A stretch of 64,000 nt of DNA from ZC4RG20 sp963702105 (GTDB taxonomy: Bacteria; Pseudomonadota; Gammaproteobacteria; Steroidobacterales; Rariloculaceae). The notes under the pieces are model-generated. The model was not told where the DNA came from. It did not search any database and saw only the letters and a list, made by a program, of their open reading frames with translations. Each line of letters opens with the position of its first letter. The first letter of the stretch is position 1. Where the stretch lies: NCBI GenBank assembly GCA_963702105.1, contig OY969712.1, positions 1,488,001 to 1,552,000 of the forward strand. The letters are read 5' to 3'. Shown here in pieces: positions 18,288 to 27,597 of the stretch. A program made the position numbers and the translations under genes.

Positions 18288-18812
18288 TCATGCCGGCGAG
18301 GCGTTCCGGCCCGCCGGCTCCGTGTTCTTGGGAAAGTCGTAGGCGAAGAGGCGCCGCGAAGCGGTGTCTATGTCCGCCCAGCGCGCGGCCTCGAAGTCGA
18401 TGACCACGGCGGCGCAAGTCGGCAGATCGTGAACCTCGAAATCCGGCAGCAGCCGCTGTACGAGCTCGCTGAGGCCGGGATTGTGACCGACGAGCAGCAC
18501 GTCGTTGAAGCGGTCGTCCTGCCCCGCGACGACGGCGAGGATCTGCTCGGGGCTCGCGAGATAGAGGGCGGGCTCCGGCTGCAGGAATTCGAGCGGGTAC
18601 CCGAGGGCCCGAGCGACGAGCTTGGCCGTCGCCTTGGCGCGCCGCGCCGGGCTCGTCATGATCAGGGAAGGGCGCAGGGCCAGCGCTTTGAGCCGCTCGC
18701 CCATGTGCGGCGCGTCTTGCTCGCCCCGCGAATTGAGCGGACGGTCGATGTCGGGCCGCTCTGCGTCCCGCCAGCTCGACTTCGCGTGCCTCAATAGCGT
18801 CAGCCGCTTCAC
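18288..18812 (-). CDS. sixA: SixA-type phosphohistidine phosphatase
   Basis: SixA-like enzymes remove phosphate from histidine residues; E. coli SixA acts on the phosphotransferase protein NPr or on ArcB. The 174-residue protein begins VKRLTLLRHAKSSW, containing the catalytic RHG-like RHAKS motif. It continues with TSPARRAKATAKL and a second catalytic His in VLLVGHNPGLSEL. I chose GTG 18812, five bases after the sufT stop, over an ATG 60 bp upstream that would overlap sufT. Its coupling to sufT makes it the last gene of the suf operon. Confidence 0.9.
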   Translation of the reverse strand: MKRLTLLRHAKSSWRDAERPDIDRPLNSRGEQDAPHMGERLKALALRPSLIMTSPARRAKATAKLVARALGYPLEFLQPEPALYLASPEQILAVVAGQDDRFNDVLLVGHNPGLSELVQRLLPDFEVHDLPTCAAVVIDFEAARWADIDTASRRLFAYDFPKNTEPAGRNASPA

Positions 18813-18817
18813 GCCGG

Positions 18818-19369
18818 CTACAGGAGCCCTGCCTCCAGTCTCGCCGCTTCCGACATCATCGATTGATTCCACGGCGGATCGAACACGAGCTCGACTTCCG
18901 CGCGCTCGACGGTCGGGATGATCTGGACCTTCTCGCGCACGTCCTCGGCCAGGATGTCCCCCATGCCGCAGCCCGGCGCAGTCAGTGTCATTTGGATGCG
19001 CACGACGCGGCCGCCGCTCTCGGTCTTCTCGATGGCGCAGGCGTAGACGAGGCCGAGCTCGACGATGTTGATCGGGATCTCCGGATCGTAACAGGTCCGA
19101 AGCTGCTGCCAGACCGCCGCTTCGATGTCCTGCTCCGTCGCGTCATCCGGTACCTCCGGCGGCTTCAGCGGCTCGAGGCCGATCGCGTCGGCGTCGGTGC
19201 CCGCGATGCGAAACAGATTGCCCTCGATGTAGATCGTAAAGCTGCCGCCCATAGCCTGCGTCAGCAGCCCGGGCGTGCCCGCCGGCAGGGTTACGCGCTC
19301 GCCGACCGGGATCAGGACGGCTTCGCAATCGCGCGAGAAGGTCACGGGTTCGTTGCTTTGGTAGTACAT
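18818..19369 (-). CDS. sufT: SUF-associated Fe-S assembly protein SufT (MIP18/DUF59 family)
   Basis: SufT helps Fe-S cluster maturation or transfer. The 183-residue protein has an N-terminal extension (YYQSNEPVTFSRDCEAVLIPVG) and then the DUF59 domain with TCYDPEIPINIVELGLVYAC and the Cys-containing loop LTAPGCGMGDIL. The ATG at 19369 lies 4 bp after the sufU stop; a frame-open start further upstream would overlap sufU. It sits between sufU and sixA in the suf operon. Confidence 0.93.
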   Translation of the reverse strand: MYYQSNEPVTFSRDCEAVLIPVGERVTLPAGTPGLLTQAMGGSFTIYIEGNLFRIAGTDADAIGLEPLKPPEVPDDATEQDIEAAVWQQLRTCYDPEIPINIVELGLVYACAIEKTESGGRVVRIQMTLTAPGCGMGDILAEDVREKVQIIPTVERAEVELVFDPPWNQSMMSEAARLEAGLL

Positions 19370-19373
19370 CGTC

Positions 19374-19820
19374 TTACTCGGTCGAGACGGTCTCTTCGGA
19401 GCCGGCAAGCGCCGTGTGCAGAGCGTGCCAGCCGAGGCTCGCGCACTTGACGCGCGTAGGGTACTCGCGGACACCGGCCAGGACGGCGAGCTTGTCGAGC
19501 TGCTCGAGGTCGGGTTCGGCCGCGCCCGTCAGCATATCGTGCACCTGCTCGTAGAGTCCCAGCGACTCGGTAACGGAGCGGCCTTTGACGCGTTCGGTCA
19601 TGAGCGACGAGGAGGCGACCGAGATCGCGCAGCCCGCGCCGCGGAACGAGATGTCCTCGATCCTGTCGCCGGCGAGCTTGACGTAGAGCGTGAGGCGGTC
19701 GCCGCAGAGCGGGTTCACGCCCTCGACGACGCGATCCGCGTCCGCGAGCTCCCCGAAGTTACGCGGGTTGCGGTTGTGGTCGAGGATGACTTCCCTGTAC
19801 AGCTCTCTGAGTTCGTTCAC
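19374..19820 (-). CDS. sufU: Fe-S assembly sulfur acceptor SufU
   Basis: SufU is a zinc-containing partner that accepts sulfur from SufS. The 148-residue protein has the three conserved cysteines in NPLCGDRLTLYV, GAGCAISVASSSL and RVKCASLGWHAL, plus the Asp after the first Cys that also binds zinc. The GTG start at 19820 overlaps the sufS stop as GTGA, which implies translational coupling. I rejected the longer upstream frame, which lies inside sufS. Confidence 0.94.
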   Translation of the reverse strand: MNELRELYREVILDHNRNPRNFGELADADRVVEGVNPLCGDRLTLYVKLAGDRIEDISFRGAGCAISVASSSLMTERVKGRSVTESLGLYEQVHDMLTGAAEPDLEQLDKLAVLAGVREYPTRVKCASLGWHALHTALAGSEETVSTE

Positions 19821-21095
19821 GCGAAGATCTCCACGGCTTGCGTCAGTCCCGCGGCGAGACGGTCCACGTCGTCTCGATTGTTGTAGAGCCCGAAGGAGGC
19901 ACGGGCCGTCGCGGCGACGCCGAAGCGGTCCATGATGGGCATCGCGCAATGGTGCCCGGTGCGGATCGCAACGCCCTCGAGATCGACGATCGTGCCGAGG
20001 TCGTGCGCGTGGATCCGGTCGAACACGAACGAGAGCACGCCGGCCTTGTGCGCGGCCGTGCCCACGATGCGGGCACCCGGAAAGGCCAGGACGCGCTCCG
20101 TCGCGTACGCGAGCAGATCGTGCTCGTGGGCGGCGACGGCCGCGAAGTCGAGCCGCGCGAGATACTCGACCGCGGCGCCGAGCGCGACGGCGCCCGTGAT
20201 GTTCGGCGTGCCCGCCTCGAACTTGTAGGGCAGCGCGTTGTAGACGCTCTTCTCGAGGCTCACCGTCAGGATCATCTCGCCGCCGCCCTGGTAAGGCGGC
20301 ATCTCCTCGAGGAGTGCCCGCTTACCGTAGAGCACGCCGATGCCGGTCGGCGCGTACATCTTGTGCCCGGAGAATGCATAGAAGTCGCAGTCGAGGGCCC
20401 GCACGTCCACGCGCAGGTGCGCCATGGCCTGGGCGCCGTCTACGAGCACGAGCGCGCCGGCTTCGTGTGCCTTGGCCGTCAGCTCCGCGATGGGATTCAC
20501 GGTGCCGAGGGCATTCGAGACGTGCCCGACGGCGACGAGGCGGGTGCGTGCGTTCAGCAGCCGGCCGAAGGCCTCGAGATCGATCTCGCCCGCGTCGGTC
20601 ACGGGCGCGGCGACGAGCCTGGCGCCCGTGCGCTGGCAGGCGAGCTGCCAAGGCACGATGTTCGAGTGGTGCTCCATGGCGGTGATGAGCACTTCGTCGC
20701 CCTTGCCTAAGCGCGCCCCGAGCGCGGCCGCGACGAGATTGATCGATTCGGTCGTGCCGCGCGTGAAGACGATCTCCTCGACGCCGGCCGCGTTCACGTA
20801 AGCCCGGATCTTCTCGCGGGCGCCCTCGAACGCGTCCGTCGCGCGCTGGCTCAGCGCGTGCACGCCGCGGTGCACGTTCGCATGATTCAGGCTCTGCTGT
20901 TCGAGCATGACGTTCGAGCACGGCCTGCGGGACCTGCGAGGACGCCGCGCTGTCGAGGTAGGCGAGGGGCTTGTCGCCGTGCACCCGTTGGTGCAGCGCG
21001 GGGAAATCCGCGCGCAGGGCCGCGATGTCGGTCACGAGCTCGGCGCGGCGGGCCGCGGCGGCCGAGCGCGTGCCCGCTTCGGGTCTTGCGCTCAT
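19817..21095 (-). CDS. sufS: Cysteine desulfurase SufS, interrupted by an apparent +1 frameshift
   Basis: SufS takes sulfur from cysteine with pyridoxal phosphate. The N-terminus, from ATG 21095 (ATGA overlap with sufD), reads MSARPEAG... KPLAYLDSAASSQVPQAVLER in one frame. The rest, from about 20908 on, reads MLEQQSLNHANVHRGVHALS in another frame. The join matches E. coli SufS spacing exactly if one base is removed near 20909-20911. The C-terminal part is intact, with DGAQAMAHLRVDV, SGHKMYAPTGIG (PLP Lys) and the catalytic Cys in RTGHHCAMP. This may be a real mutation or a sequencing error. No slippery heptamer is visible. Confidence 0.85.
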
Positions 21096-22527
21096 GTTTC
21101 GATCTCCGCGAGCCCGCCCACTGGCAGCCGGCCCGCGACCTTGAGCACGGCGCGGGCGCGGAGCGAGGCCGGCTCGAGCCGGGCGAGGACCGAATTGGCG
21201 AACGCGAACGTCAGCAACGCGCGGGCCGCCTCGTCGTCGATGCCCCGGGAGCGCAAATAGAACAGCTGATCGGCGTCGAGCTCGCCCACGGTCGCACCGT
21301 GGCTGCACTTGACGTCGTCGGCATAAATCTCGAGCTCGGGTTTGGTGTCGATCTCGGCACGCTCGCCGAGCAGCAGGTTGTCGCTCGACTGCCGCGCGTC
21401 GATGCGCTGGGCGCCGTGATGCACGACGACCTTGCCGTTGAAGACGCCGTGCCCGTCGCGGTCCGCGATGCCGCGGAACGTCTCGTCGCTCCGCGTGTCC
21501 GGCGCGACGTGCTCGATCTTGGTGTGGTTGTCCACGTGCCGTCCGGGGCCGGCCAGGAAGACGCCGAACAGGCTCGCCTGCGCGCCGGGCTCGAGCAGCC
21601 GCACGTCGATGTCGTTGCGCACGAGCCGGCCGCCGAGATCGACGTAGCCGACCTCGAGCGCGGCGTCCCTCGCGAGCTCCGCGGCGAGCACCGAGGTCTC
21701 GAAATAGGCCGGGCCATGCTCCTGCAGCCGGTACACGGCGAGGCGCGCGCCTTGGGCCAGCGAGGCCTGCATGACGATGTTGAGCCAGCCCGTGGGGGCG
21801 TTGGAGGCCTGGTGGCCCGCCGCATCGGCGGCGCCCGAAGCGCCGGCGGCACGCGAGGCGCCCGCGGCGTTGGTCGCGTCGGCCGCGTCGGGCGCGTCGG
21901 CCGCGTCGGGCGCGTCGGCCGCATCGGGCACGTCGAGGCAGTGGACGACGAGCGTCAGCGAAGTCTGCCGCGCAAGCTCGATCGAGACACGGGGATGCGC
22001 CGCGCTGCGGCCGCCGGCGCCGCCCGCGAAGCACAGGTGCAGCTCGGCGGACTCCGTGGTGCGCTGCGTCTCGATCGCGAGCCCGTCGGGCGCGAAGGCC
22101 GCGTTGAGCTCCGCCAGCGGGTGCGCTTCGAGCATGGGGCGCGGCGCGAGGACGGCCGCGAAGCGCTCCGGATCCTCGGCGAGCCGTGTGATGGCGAGGC
22201 CGGGGCCGCCCTCGAGGCGCGAGAGCGAAGGCTCGAGCCGACCGTCCACGAAGACGGCACGGGGCCCCGCGTAATTCGGCGCCGCCTCCGCGAGCAGGTG
22301 CCGCAGCGCTTCGCGTCGCGGTGCCGCGAGCGCCGCCTCGCGCGGCGCGTAGTCGAAGCCGCCCGTCGCGATGGGCTTCAGGTCCGTGTAATGGAAGGCC
22401 TCGTTTCGACGCGTCGGGAAGCCCTGGCCGGCGAACGCCGCGAGTGCCTCGCGGCGCCTTTGCTGCGCGGCCGGAGAGCCGGGCAGGCGCCCGACTCCCG
22501 CGTCGAACTCGCGTTCGAGCTCGGCGC

Positions 22528-22531
<4 letters not shown>
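21092..22531 (-). CDS. sufD: Fe-S assembly scaffold protein SufD
   Basis: SufD forms the SufBC2D scaffold with SufB and SufC. The 479-residue protein has the SufBD beta-helix in its C-terminal half, including GRHVDNHTKIEHVAPDTRSD, GVFNGKVVVHHGAQRIDARQ and EIYADDVKCSHGATVGELD. The N-terminal part carries RRNEAFHYTDLKPIATGGFD. A low-complexity insertion at about residues 200-245, made of repeated Asp/Ala/Pro units, interrupts the beta-helix entry and makes the protein longer than typical. It starts at ATG 22531, overlapping the sufC stop as ATGA. Confidence 0.94.
21876..21929. repeat. Three 18-bp tandem repeats inside sufD
   Basis: GCGTCGGCCGCGTCGGGC occurs twice exactly and once with one change. 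On the minus strand it encodes hexapeptides related to Pro-Asp-Ala-Ala-Asp-Ala, forming the core of the sufD insertion. Confidence 0.95.
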
Positions 22532-23295
<764 letters not shown>

Positions 23296-23346
23296 CGTGC
23301 TAGTCCTTTCGTTCGTGCCTTCGTCCGTGCTTTCGTTCGTCCTTGC

Positions 23347-24795
23347 TCAGCCCACCGCGCCTTCGAGGCTCACGTTGAGCAGGTTCTGGGCTTCGACTGC
23401 GAATTCCATGGGCAGCTCCTTGAACACCTCACGGCAGAAGCCGTTGACGATCATGTTGACCGCATCTTCTTCGGAGAGTCCGCGCTGGCGGCAATAGAAA
23501 AGCTGGTCCTCGCTGATCTTCGAGGTCGTCGCCTCGTGCTCGATGCGGGCCGTGCGCTCCCGCGACTCCACATAGGGGAACGTGTGCGCGCCGCAGTCGG
23601 CGCCGATCAGCAGCGAGTCGCACTGCGTGTAGTTGCGCGCGCCCTTGGCCGTCGGCAGCACGCGCACGAGGCCCCGGTAGGCGTTTTGGCCGTGGCCGGC
23701 GGAGATGCCTTTCGAGATGATCGTGCTGCGCGTATTGCGGCCGATATGGGTCATCTTCGTGCCCGTATCGGCCTGCTGATAGTTGTTCGTGACGGCGACC
23801 GAGTAGAACTCGCCGACAGAGTTCTCGCCGCGCAGCACGCAGCTCGGGTACTTCCACGTGATCGCCGAGCCCGTCTCGACCTGCGTCCACGAAATCTTCG
23901 AGTTACGGCCGCGGCATTCGCCGCGCTTGGTGACGAAGTTGTAGATGCCGCCGCGGCCCTGCTCGTCGCCCGGGTACCAGTTCTGCACGGTCGAGTACTT
24001 GATCTCGGCGTCGTCGAGCGCCACGAGCTCGACGACGGCTGCGTGCAGCTGGTTCTCGTCGCGCATCGGCGCCGTGCACCCCTCGAGGTAGCTCACGTAG
24101 GCGCCTTCTTCGGCGACGATGAGCGTGCGCTCGAACTGCCCCGTCTTCGCGGCGTTGATGCGGAAGTAGGTGGAAAGCTCCATGGGACAGCGCACGCCCT
24201 TCGGCACATAGACGAACGAGCCGTCCGTGAACACGGCCGAGTTCAGCGTCGCGAAGAAGTTGTCGCGGTAGGGCACGACGGAGCCGAGGTATTTGCGTAC
24301 GAGCTCCGCATGATTGCGCACGGCCTCGGAGAACGAGCAGAAGATGACGCCGGCGGCGGCGAGCTTCTCCTTGAACGTCGTCGCCACGGAGACGCTGTCG
24401 AAGACCGCATCGACGGCGACGCCCGCAAGCTTCGCGCGCTCGTGCAGCGGGATCCCGAGCTTGTCGTAAGTCTCGAGCAGCTTCGGGTCCACCTCGTCGA
24501 GGCTCTTGGGCCCGTCGTTCTTCGCCTTCGGCGCCGAGTAGTACGAGATGGACTGATAGTCCGTCGGCGTGTAGGTCACGTGCGCCCAGGTGGGCTCGTC
24601 CATCGTGAGCCAATGCCGGTAGGCTTTGAGCCGCCACTCGGTCAGCCAGTCCGGCTCGCCCTTCTTGGCGGACAGGAAGCGGATCACGTCCTCGTTGAGG
24701 CCCGGCGGCGCCGTGTCCTGCTCGATGTCCGTGACGAAGCCGTGCCGATACTTGCGCTCGACGAAATTGCTGAGTTCCTTCGAATCGGTTGCCAT
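23347..24795 (-). CDS. sufB: Fe-S assembly protein SufB
   Basis: SufB is the scaffold subunit on which the nascent cluster forms. The 482-residue protein has the family landmarks KYRHGFVTDIEQDTAPPGLN near the N-terminus, VPKGVRCPMELSTYFRINA, RGECRGRNSKISWTQVETG, and the C-terminal KISEDQLFYCRQRGLSEEDA. Length is normal. It lies 46 bp after the regulator gene and starts the structural part of the suf operon. Confidence 0.97.
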   Translation of the reverse strand: MATDSKELSNFVERKYRHGFVTDIEQDTAPPGLNEDVIRFLSAKKGEPDWLTEWRLKAYRHWLTMDEPTWAHVTYTPTDYQSISYYSAPKAKNDGPKSLDEVDPKLLETYDKLGIPLHERAKLAGVAVDAVFDSVSVATTFKEKLAAAGVIFCSFSEAVRNHAELVRKYLGSVVPYRDNFFATLNSAVFTDGSFVYVPKGVRCPMELSTYFRINAAKTGQFERTLIVAEEGAYVSYLEGCTAPMRDENQLHAAVVELVALDDAEIKYSTVQNWYPGDEQGRGGIYNFVTKRGECRGRNSKISWTQVETGSAITWKYPSCVLRGENSVGEFYSVAVTNNYQQADTGTKMTHIGRNTRSTIISKGISAGHGQNAYRGLVRVLPTAKGARNYTQCDSLLIGADCGAHTFPYVESRERTARIEHEATTSKISEDQLFYCRQRGLSEEDAVNMIVNGFCREVFKELPMEFAVEAQNLLNVSLEGAVG

Positions 24796-24841
24796 GCCTT
24801 GTCTTCCTGTTCCTCGGCGTCTTCCTGTTGCGAGGCCCGCC

Positions 24842-25351
24842 TCAGGCGCGCCGCCGCGCCCGGCGACCCGCGCTGCCGGCCGCCGTCACGGCCGGGCCTC
24901 GCGTTGCGTCTCTGAGCGCGTCGTCGAGATCGGGCGGCGCGAGCGGTTCGGCGCGAGTCTGCAGATCCGCGAGCGTGACTTGCTGGAGCGCTTTGCGGAT
25001 GCTGCGGTTGATTTTCTGCCAGGCCACGCCCACGCGGCAGAACGACTCGAGATCGCAGGCGCCCGCGAGGGAGCTGCATTCGGTGATCGCGACCGGCCCT
25101 TCGAGGGCGTCGATGATCTCGGCCGCGCTGATGAGCTCGGGCGCGCGAGCGAGCGCATAACCGCCTTGAACGCCGCGCTCGGAGACGACGAGCCCCGCGC
25201 GCACCAGGAGCTTGAGCAGCTTGCTGACGGTGGGCTGGCCGAGATGGGTGGCGTCGGCCACGGCCCCGCAGGTCGCGAGCTCGCCGCGCGTGGACGCGAG
25301 TTGCGCGAGGACCATGGTCCCGTAATCCGTGAGCTTGCTCATGCGCAGCAT
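24842..25351 (-). CDS. Rrf2 family SUF operon regulator (SufR/IscR-like)
   Basis: This 169-residue Rrf2 protein has an N-terminal winged helix (MSKLTDYGTMVLAQLAS, HLGQPTVSKLLKLLVRAGLV) and three cysteines in CSSLAGACDLESFC that can hold an Fe-S cluster. The phrase CDLESFCRVGVAWQKINR is typical of regulators found first in gammaproteobacterial suf operons. I chose ATG 25351 with AAGGGTGG upstream; ATG 25342 is three codons in. An IscR-type site just upstream suggests autoregulation. The C-terminus is an Ala/Arg-rich tail. Confidence 0.92.
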   Translation of the reverse strand: MLRMSKLTDYGTMVLAQLASTRGELATCGAVADATHLGQPTVSKLLKLLVRAGLVVSERGVQGGYALARAPELISAAEIIDALEGPVAITECSSLAGACDLESFCRVGVAWQKINRSIRKALQQVTLADLQTRAEPLAPPDLDDALRDATRGPAVTAAGSAGRRARRRA

Positions 25352-25377
25352 CGGCGCCACCCTTGCGGCCGCAAATA

Positions 25378-25392
25378 GGACTATTTTAGTCC
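25378..25392. promoter_or_regulatory. IscR type-1-like operator of the suf operon
   Basis: GGACTAAAATAGTCC on the minus strand is a 15-bp palindrome. Its central 13 bases fit the core of the known IscR type-1 site (GACTRWWWYAGTC) exactly; the flanks fit only partly. It overlaps the predicted -10 box and lies 27 bp upstream of the Rrf2 regulator's start codon. Confidence 0.75.
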
Positions 25393-25411
25393 ACTTTAAT
25401 CGAGGCTGCAA
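25383..25411 (-). promoter_or_regulatory. Probable suf operon promoter
   Basis: On the minus strand TTGCAG (25411-25406) and TAAAAT (25388-25383) are separated by 17 bp. The operator covers the -10 box, which is how a repressor of this family would act. Confidence 0.55.
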
Positions 25412-25457
25412 AGCCGAGGCTGCAAAGCCGCGGCCGCCGGCGGCGCGGAGGCGGGTG

Positions 25458-26966
25458 CTAGTGCGCCAGACCGTCGGGGTCGCCGCGGCGCTGCCCGCCG
25501 CCGTCGCGACCCCCGCCGTCACGGTCCGTCTTCATTTCGGCCCGCTGCCCCTTCGGCAGGTACTCACTGAGCTCCTTGAGCCTTGCGGTCAGGCGGGCCC
25601 TGTCGACCGGATCGGCGTTCGGAACCTCGAGCGCCATGCGCAGCTGGCGGATCGCGAGTGGAAGGTTGCCCGTCGCGACGTAGTACTCACCCATGTAGTA
25701 GTAGGCGTTCAGCGTGTCGCCCTGGGCGTTCGCCGCCCGCGCGATGAGCCGGATCTGCTCCGGTGTCGGCGGCACGTTGTTGAGCAGGTCGAGAAGCAGG
25801 TGATGGGCTTTGGCCGGCTGACCCGCGCTGAGCAGCACCTTGGCGTAGCTGATCGTCAGCGGAACGTTGCGCGGGAACAGCGTGATGGCGTCCTTGTAGA
25901 CCTTGATGGCCTGGTCGTAGAGGCCGCTGTCGGCCAGCGCTTCGGCTTCGCCGATGCGGTAGGCGATGACGGCGGGGTGCTGCGAGGCGAGGCGACCGAA
26001 GATGCGGTCGGCCTGATCGTCCTGGGAGAGGCCTTCGAGCGCGAGCGCGAGCCCGTAGCGCGTCGCGTCGGAGTCCGGATCGGGCTTCGCCTTGAACTCC
26101 TTGAGCGCCGCTTCGGGCGTCGACGCGCTGAGCACCTCGAGCCGCGCCTTCATGAGCCCATAGCTCACGCTGTCCTCGGGGTGCGCCGGCGGCAGCTGCC
26201 GTGCCCTCGAGCGGGCTTCCGCGATGCGCTCGGTCGTCACCGGGTGGTCCTGCAGCATCTGCGGCACGGCGCGTTCGGAAGCGCCGTAGCGCTGCTGGAG
26301 CTTCTCGAAGAAGTCGGCCATGGCGTCGGGATTGAAGCCCGACTCCGACAGCAGCTTGATCCCTACGCGGTCGGCCTCTTGCTCGTCGGCGCGCGTGAAG
26401 TTGATCTGGCGCTGCGCCATGGCGGCCTGCGAGGCCGTCATCACGCCCGCCATTGCATCCCCGCCGGCGTGGGTCGCGGCGCCGAGCAGCAGCGCCGCCA
26501 GCATCGTGGCCATCGAGACGATGCCCGTACGCTCGCTGTCGTAGGCCGCCCGCGCCATGTGGCGCTGCGTCACGTGCGAGATCTCGTGCGCCAGCACGGC
26601 GGCGAGCTCGCTCTCGCTGCCCGTCGCGAGGACGAGCGCGGAGTTGACGCCGACGTAGCCGCCCGGGAGGGAGAAGGCGTTGATCTCGCCGCTGTTGACG
26701 ATGAAGAACTGGAAGTGCTGGCTGCCGTCGCTCGCGCGGCTCGCGAGCTGGGCGCCGAGCGCCTGGATGTATTCGGTGAGCAGCGGATCGTCGTTGACGG
26801 CGCCGGCGCTGCGCAGCTGCATCATGACCGTCCGGCCGAGCTCCGCCTCCTTGGACTTGCTGAGCACGGCGTCGGCGGGGCTGCCGAAATCGGGCAGCTC
26901 GGCGGCGGCGGCGACGCCCGCATAAGCGTGGGCCAACAACAGACTCAGGCAGATCGCGCGCTTCAT
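25458..26966 (-). CDS. M48 family metalloprotease with TPR domain (BepA-like)
   Basis: BepA-like proteins are periplasmic zinc proteases that help outer membrane protein assembly. The 502-residue protein has a signal peptide (1-22), the zinc motif HEISHVTQRH with a downstream ligand in RADEQEADRVG, and a TPR-rich C-terminal half (about 290-460, for example RIGEAEALADSGLYDQAIKVY). The end is a Gly/Asp/Arg-rich tail. GGAGGACAGG precedes the ATG at 26966. It lies 44 bp downstream of bcp on the same strand. Confidence 0.9.
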   Translation of the reverse strand: MKRAICLSLLLAHAYAGVAAAAELPDFGSPADAVLSKSKEAELGRTVMMQLRSAGAVNDDPLLTEYIQALGAQLASRASDGSQHFQFFIVNSGEINAFSLPGGYVGVNSALVLATGSESELAAVLAHEISHVTQRHMARAAYDSERTGIVSMATMLAALLLGAATHAGGDAMAGVMTASQAAMAQRQINFTRADEQEADRVGIKLLSESGFNPDAMADFFEKLQQRYGASERAVPQMLQDHPVTTERIAEARSRARQLPPAHPEDSVSYGLMKARLEVLSASTPEAALKEFKAKPDPDSDATRYGLALALEGLSQDDQADRIFGRLASQHPAVIAYRIGEAEALADSGLYDQAIKVYKDAITLFPRNVPLTISYAKVLLSAGQPAKAHHLLLDLLNNVPPTPEQIRLIARAANAQGDTLNAYYYMGEYYVATGNLPLAIRQLRMALEVPNADPVDRARLTARLKELSEYLPKGQRAEMKTDRDGGGRDGGGQRRGDPDGLAH

Positions 26967-27010
26967 CCTGTCCTCCGGCGCAGCCGCCGTGTACCGTCGA
27001 GCGGGCCTTG

Positions 27011-27475
27011 TTATAGGGACAACGCGGCCTCCAAAACGTTCTCGACGTGCCCGGCGACCTTGACCTTGCGCCACTCCTGGCGCAGCACGCCGTTGCCGTC
27101 CACGAGAAAGGTGCTGCGCTCGACGCCGAGCACCTTCTTCCCGTACATGTTCTTCTCCCTGATCACGTCGAAGGCCCGGCACAGCGTTTCTTCCGGGTCC
27201 GAGATCAGTTCGAAGGGCAGGCCGAGCTTCTCCTTGAATTTTTCGTGCGAGGCCAGAGTATCGCGCGATACGCCGAATACCGCGATGCCGTGCTTCTCGA
27301 ACTCGGCATAACGGTCGCGAAAGTCCTGCCCCTCGGTCGTGCACCCGGGCGTATTGTCTTTGGGATAAAAGTACAGTACGAAGGGGCGTCCCGCCAGATC
27401 CTTCGATGCGACGGTGCCGCCCGTAGCCGGCGCCTTGAACGCCGGAATTTTCTTGCCGATACTTGGACTTGCCAT
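27011..27475 (-). CDS. bcp: Thioredoxin-dependent peroxiredoxin Bcp (PrxQ family)
   Basis: Bcp reduces hydroperoxides in the cytoplasm. The 154-residue protein has the peroxidatic Cys45 in YPKDNTPGCTTEGQDFRD. The usual resolving Cys five residues on (Cys50 in E. coli) is absent; Cys99 in EETLCRAFDV could serve instead, as in some members. The bcp-gcvR-dapA neighbourhood is conserved in Gammaproteobacteria. A TAGAAT box at 27491-27496 on the minus strand may be its -10. Confidence 0.95.
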   Translation of the reverse strand: MASPSIGKKIPAFKAPATGGTVASKDLAGRPFVLYFYPKDNTPGCTTEGQDFRDRYAEFEKHGIAVFGVSRDTLASHEKFKEKLGLPFELISDPEETLCRAFDVIREKNMYGKKVLGVERSTFLVDGNGVLRQEWRKVKVAGHVENVLEAALSL

Positions 27476-27597
27476 GCTTTCTTGTTCCTTATTCTAGAAT
27501 TAGCCCGTGCGCCGAGGCAGGGCGCCCGGGCGAGCGGCGGCGAGCCGCGCCGGCGGGCCGAGGGCCGCCGGCGGCGGCCGCGCCGCAGGGCCGCCGG

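Noticed and set aside
20906..20915. Programmed frameshift in sufS
   Set aside because: No slippery heptamer, no nearby stop in the first frame and no stimulatory structure was seen, so mutation or sequencing error is more likely.
20322..22034. 570-codon minus-strand open frame across sufD and sufS
   Set aside because: Only the ~60 codons of the SufS N-terminus are real in this frame; the rest is Arg-rich antisense-like composition in a shadow of sufD and sufS.
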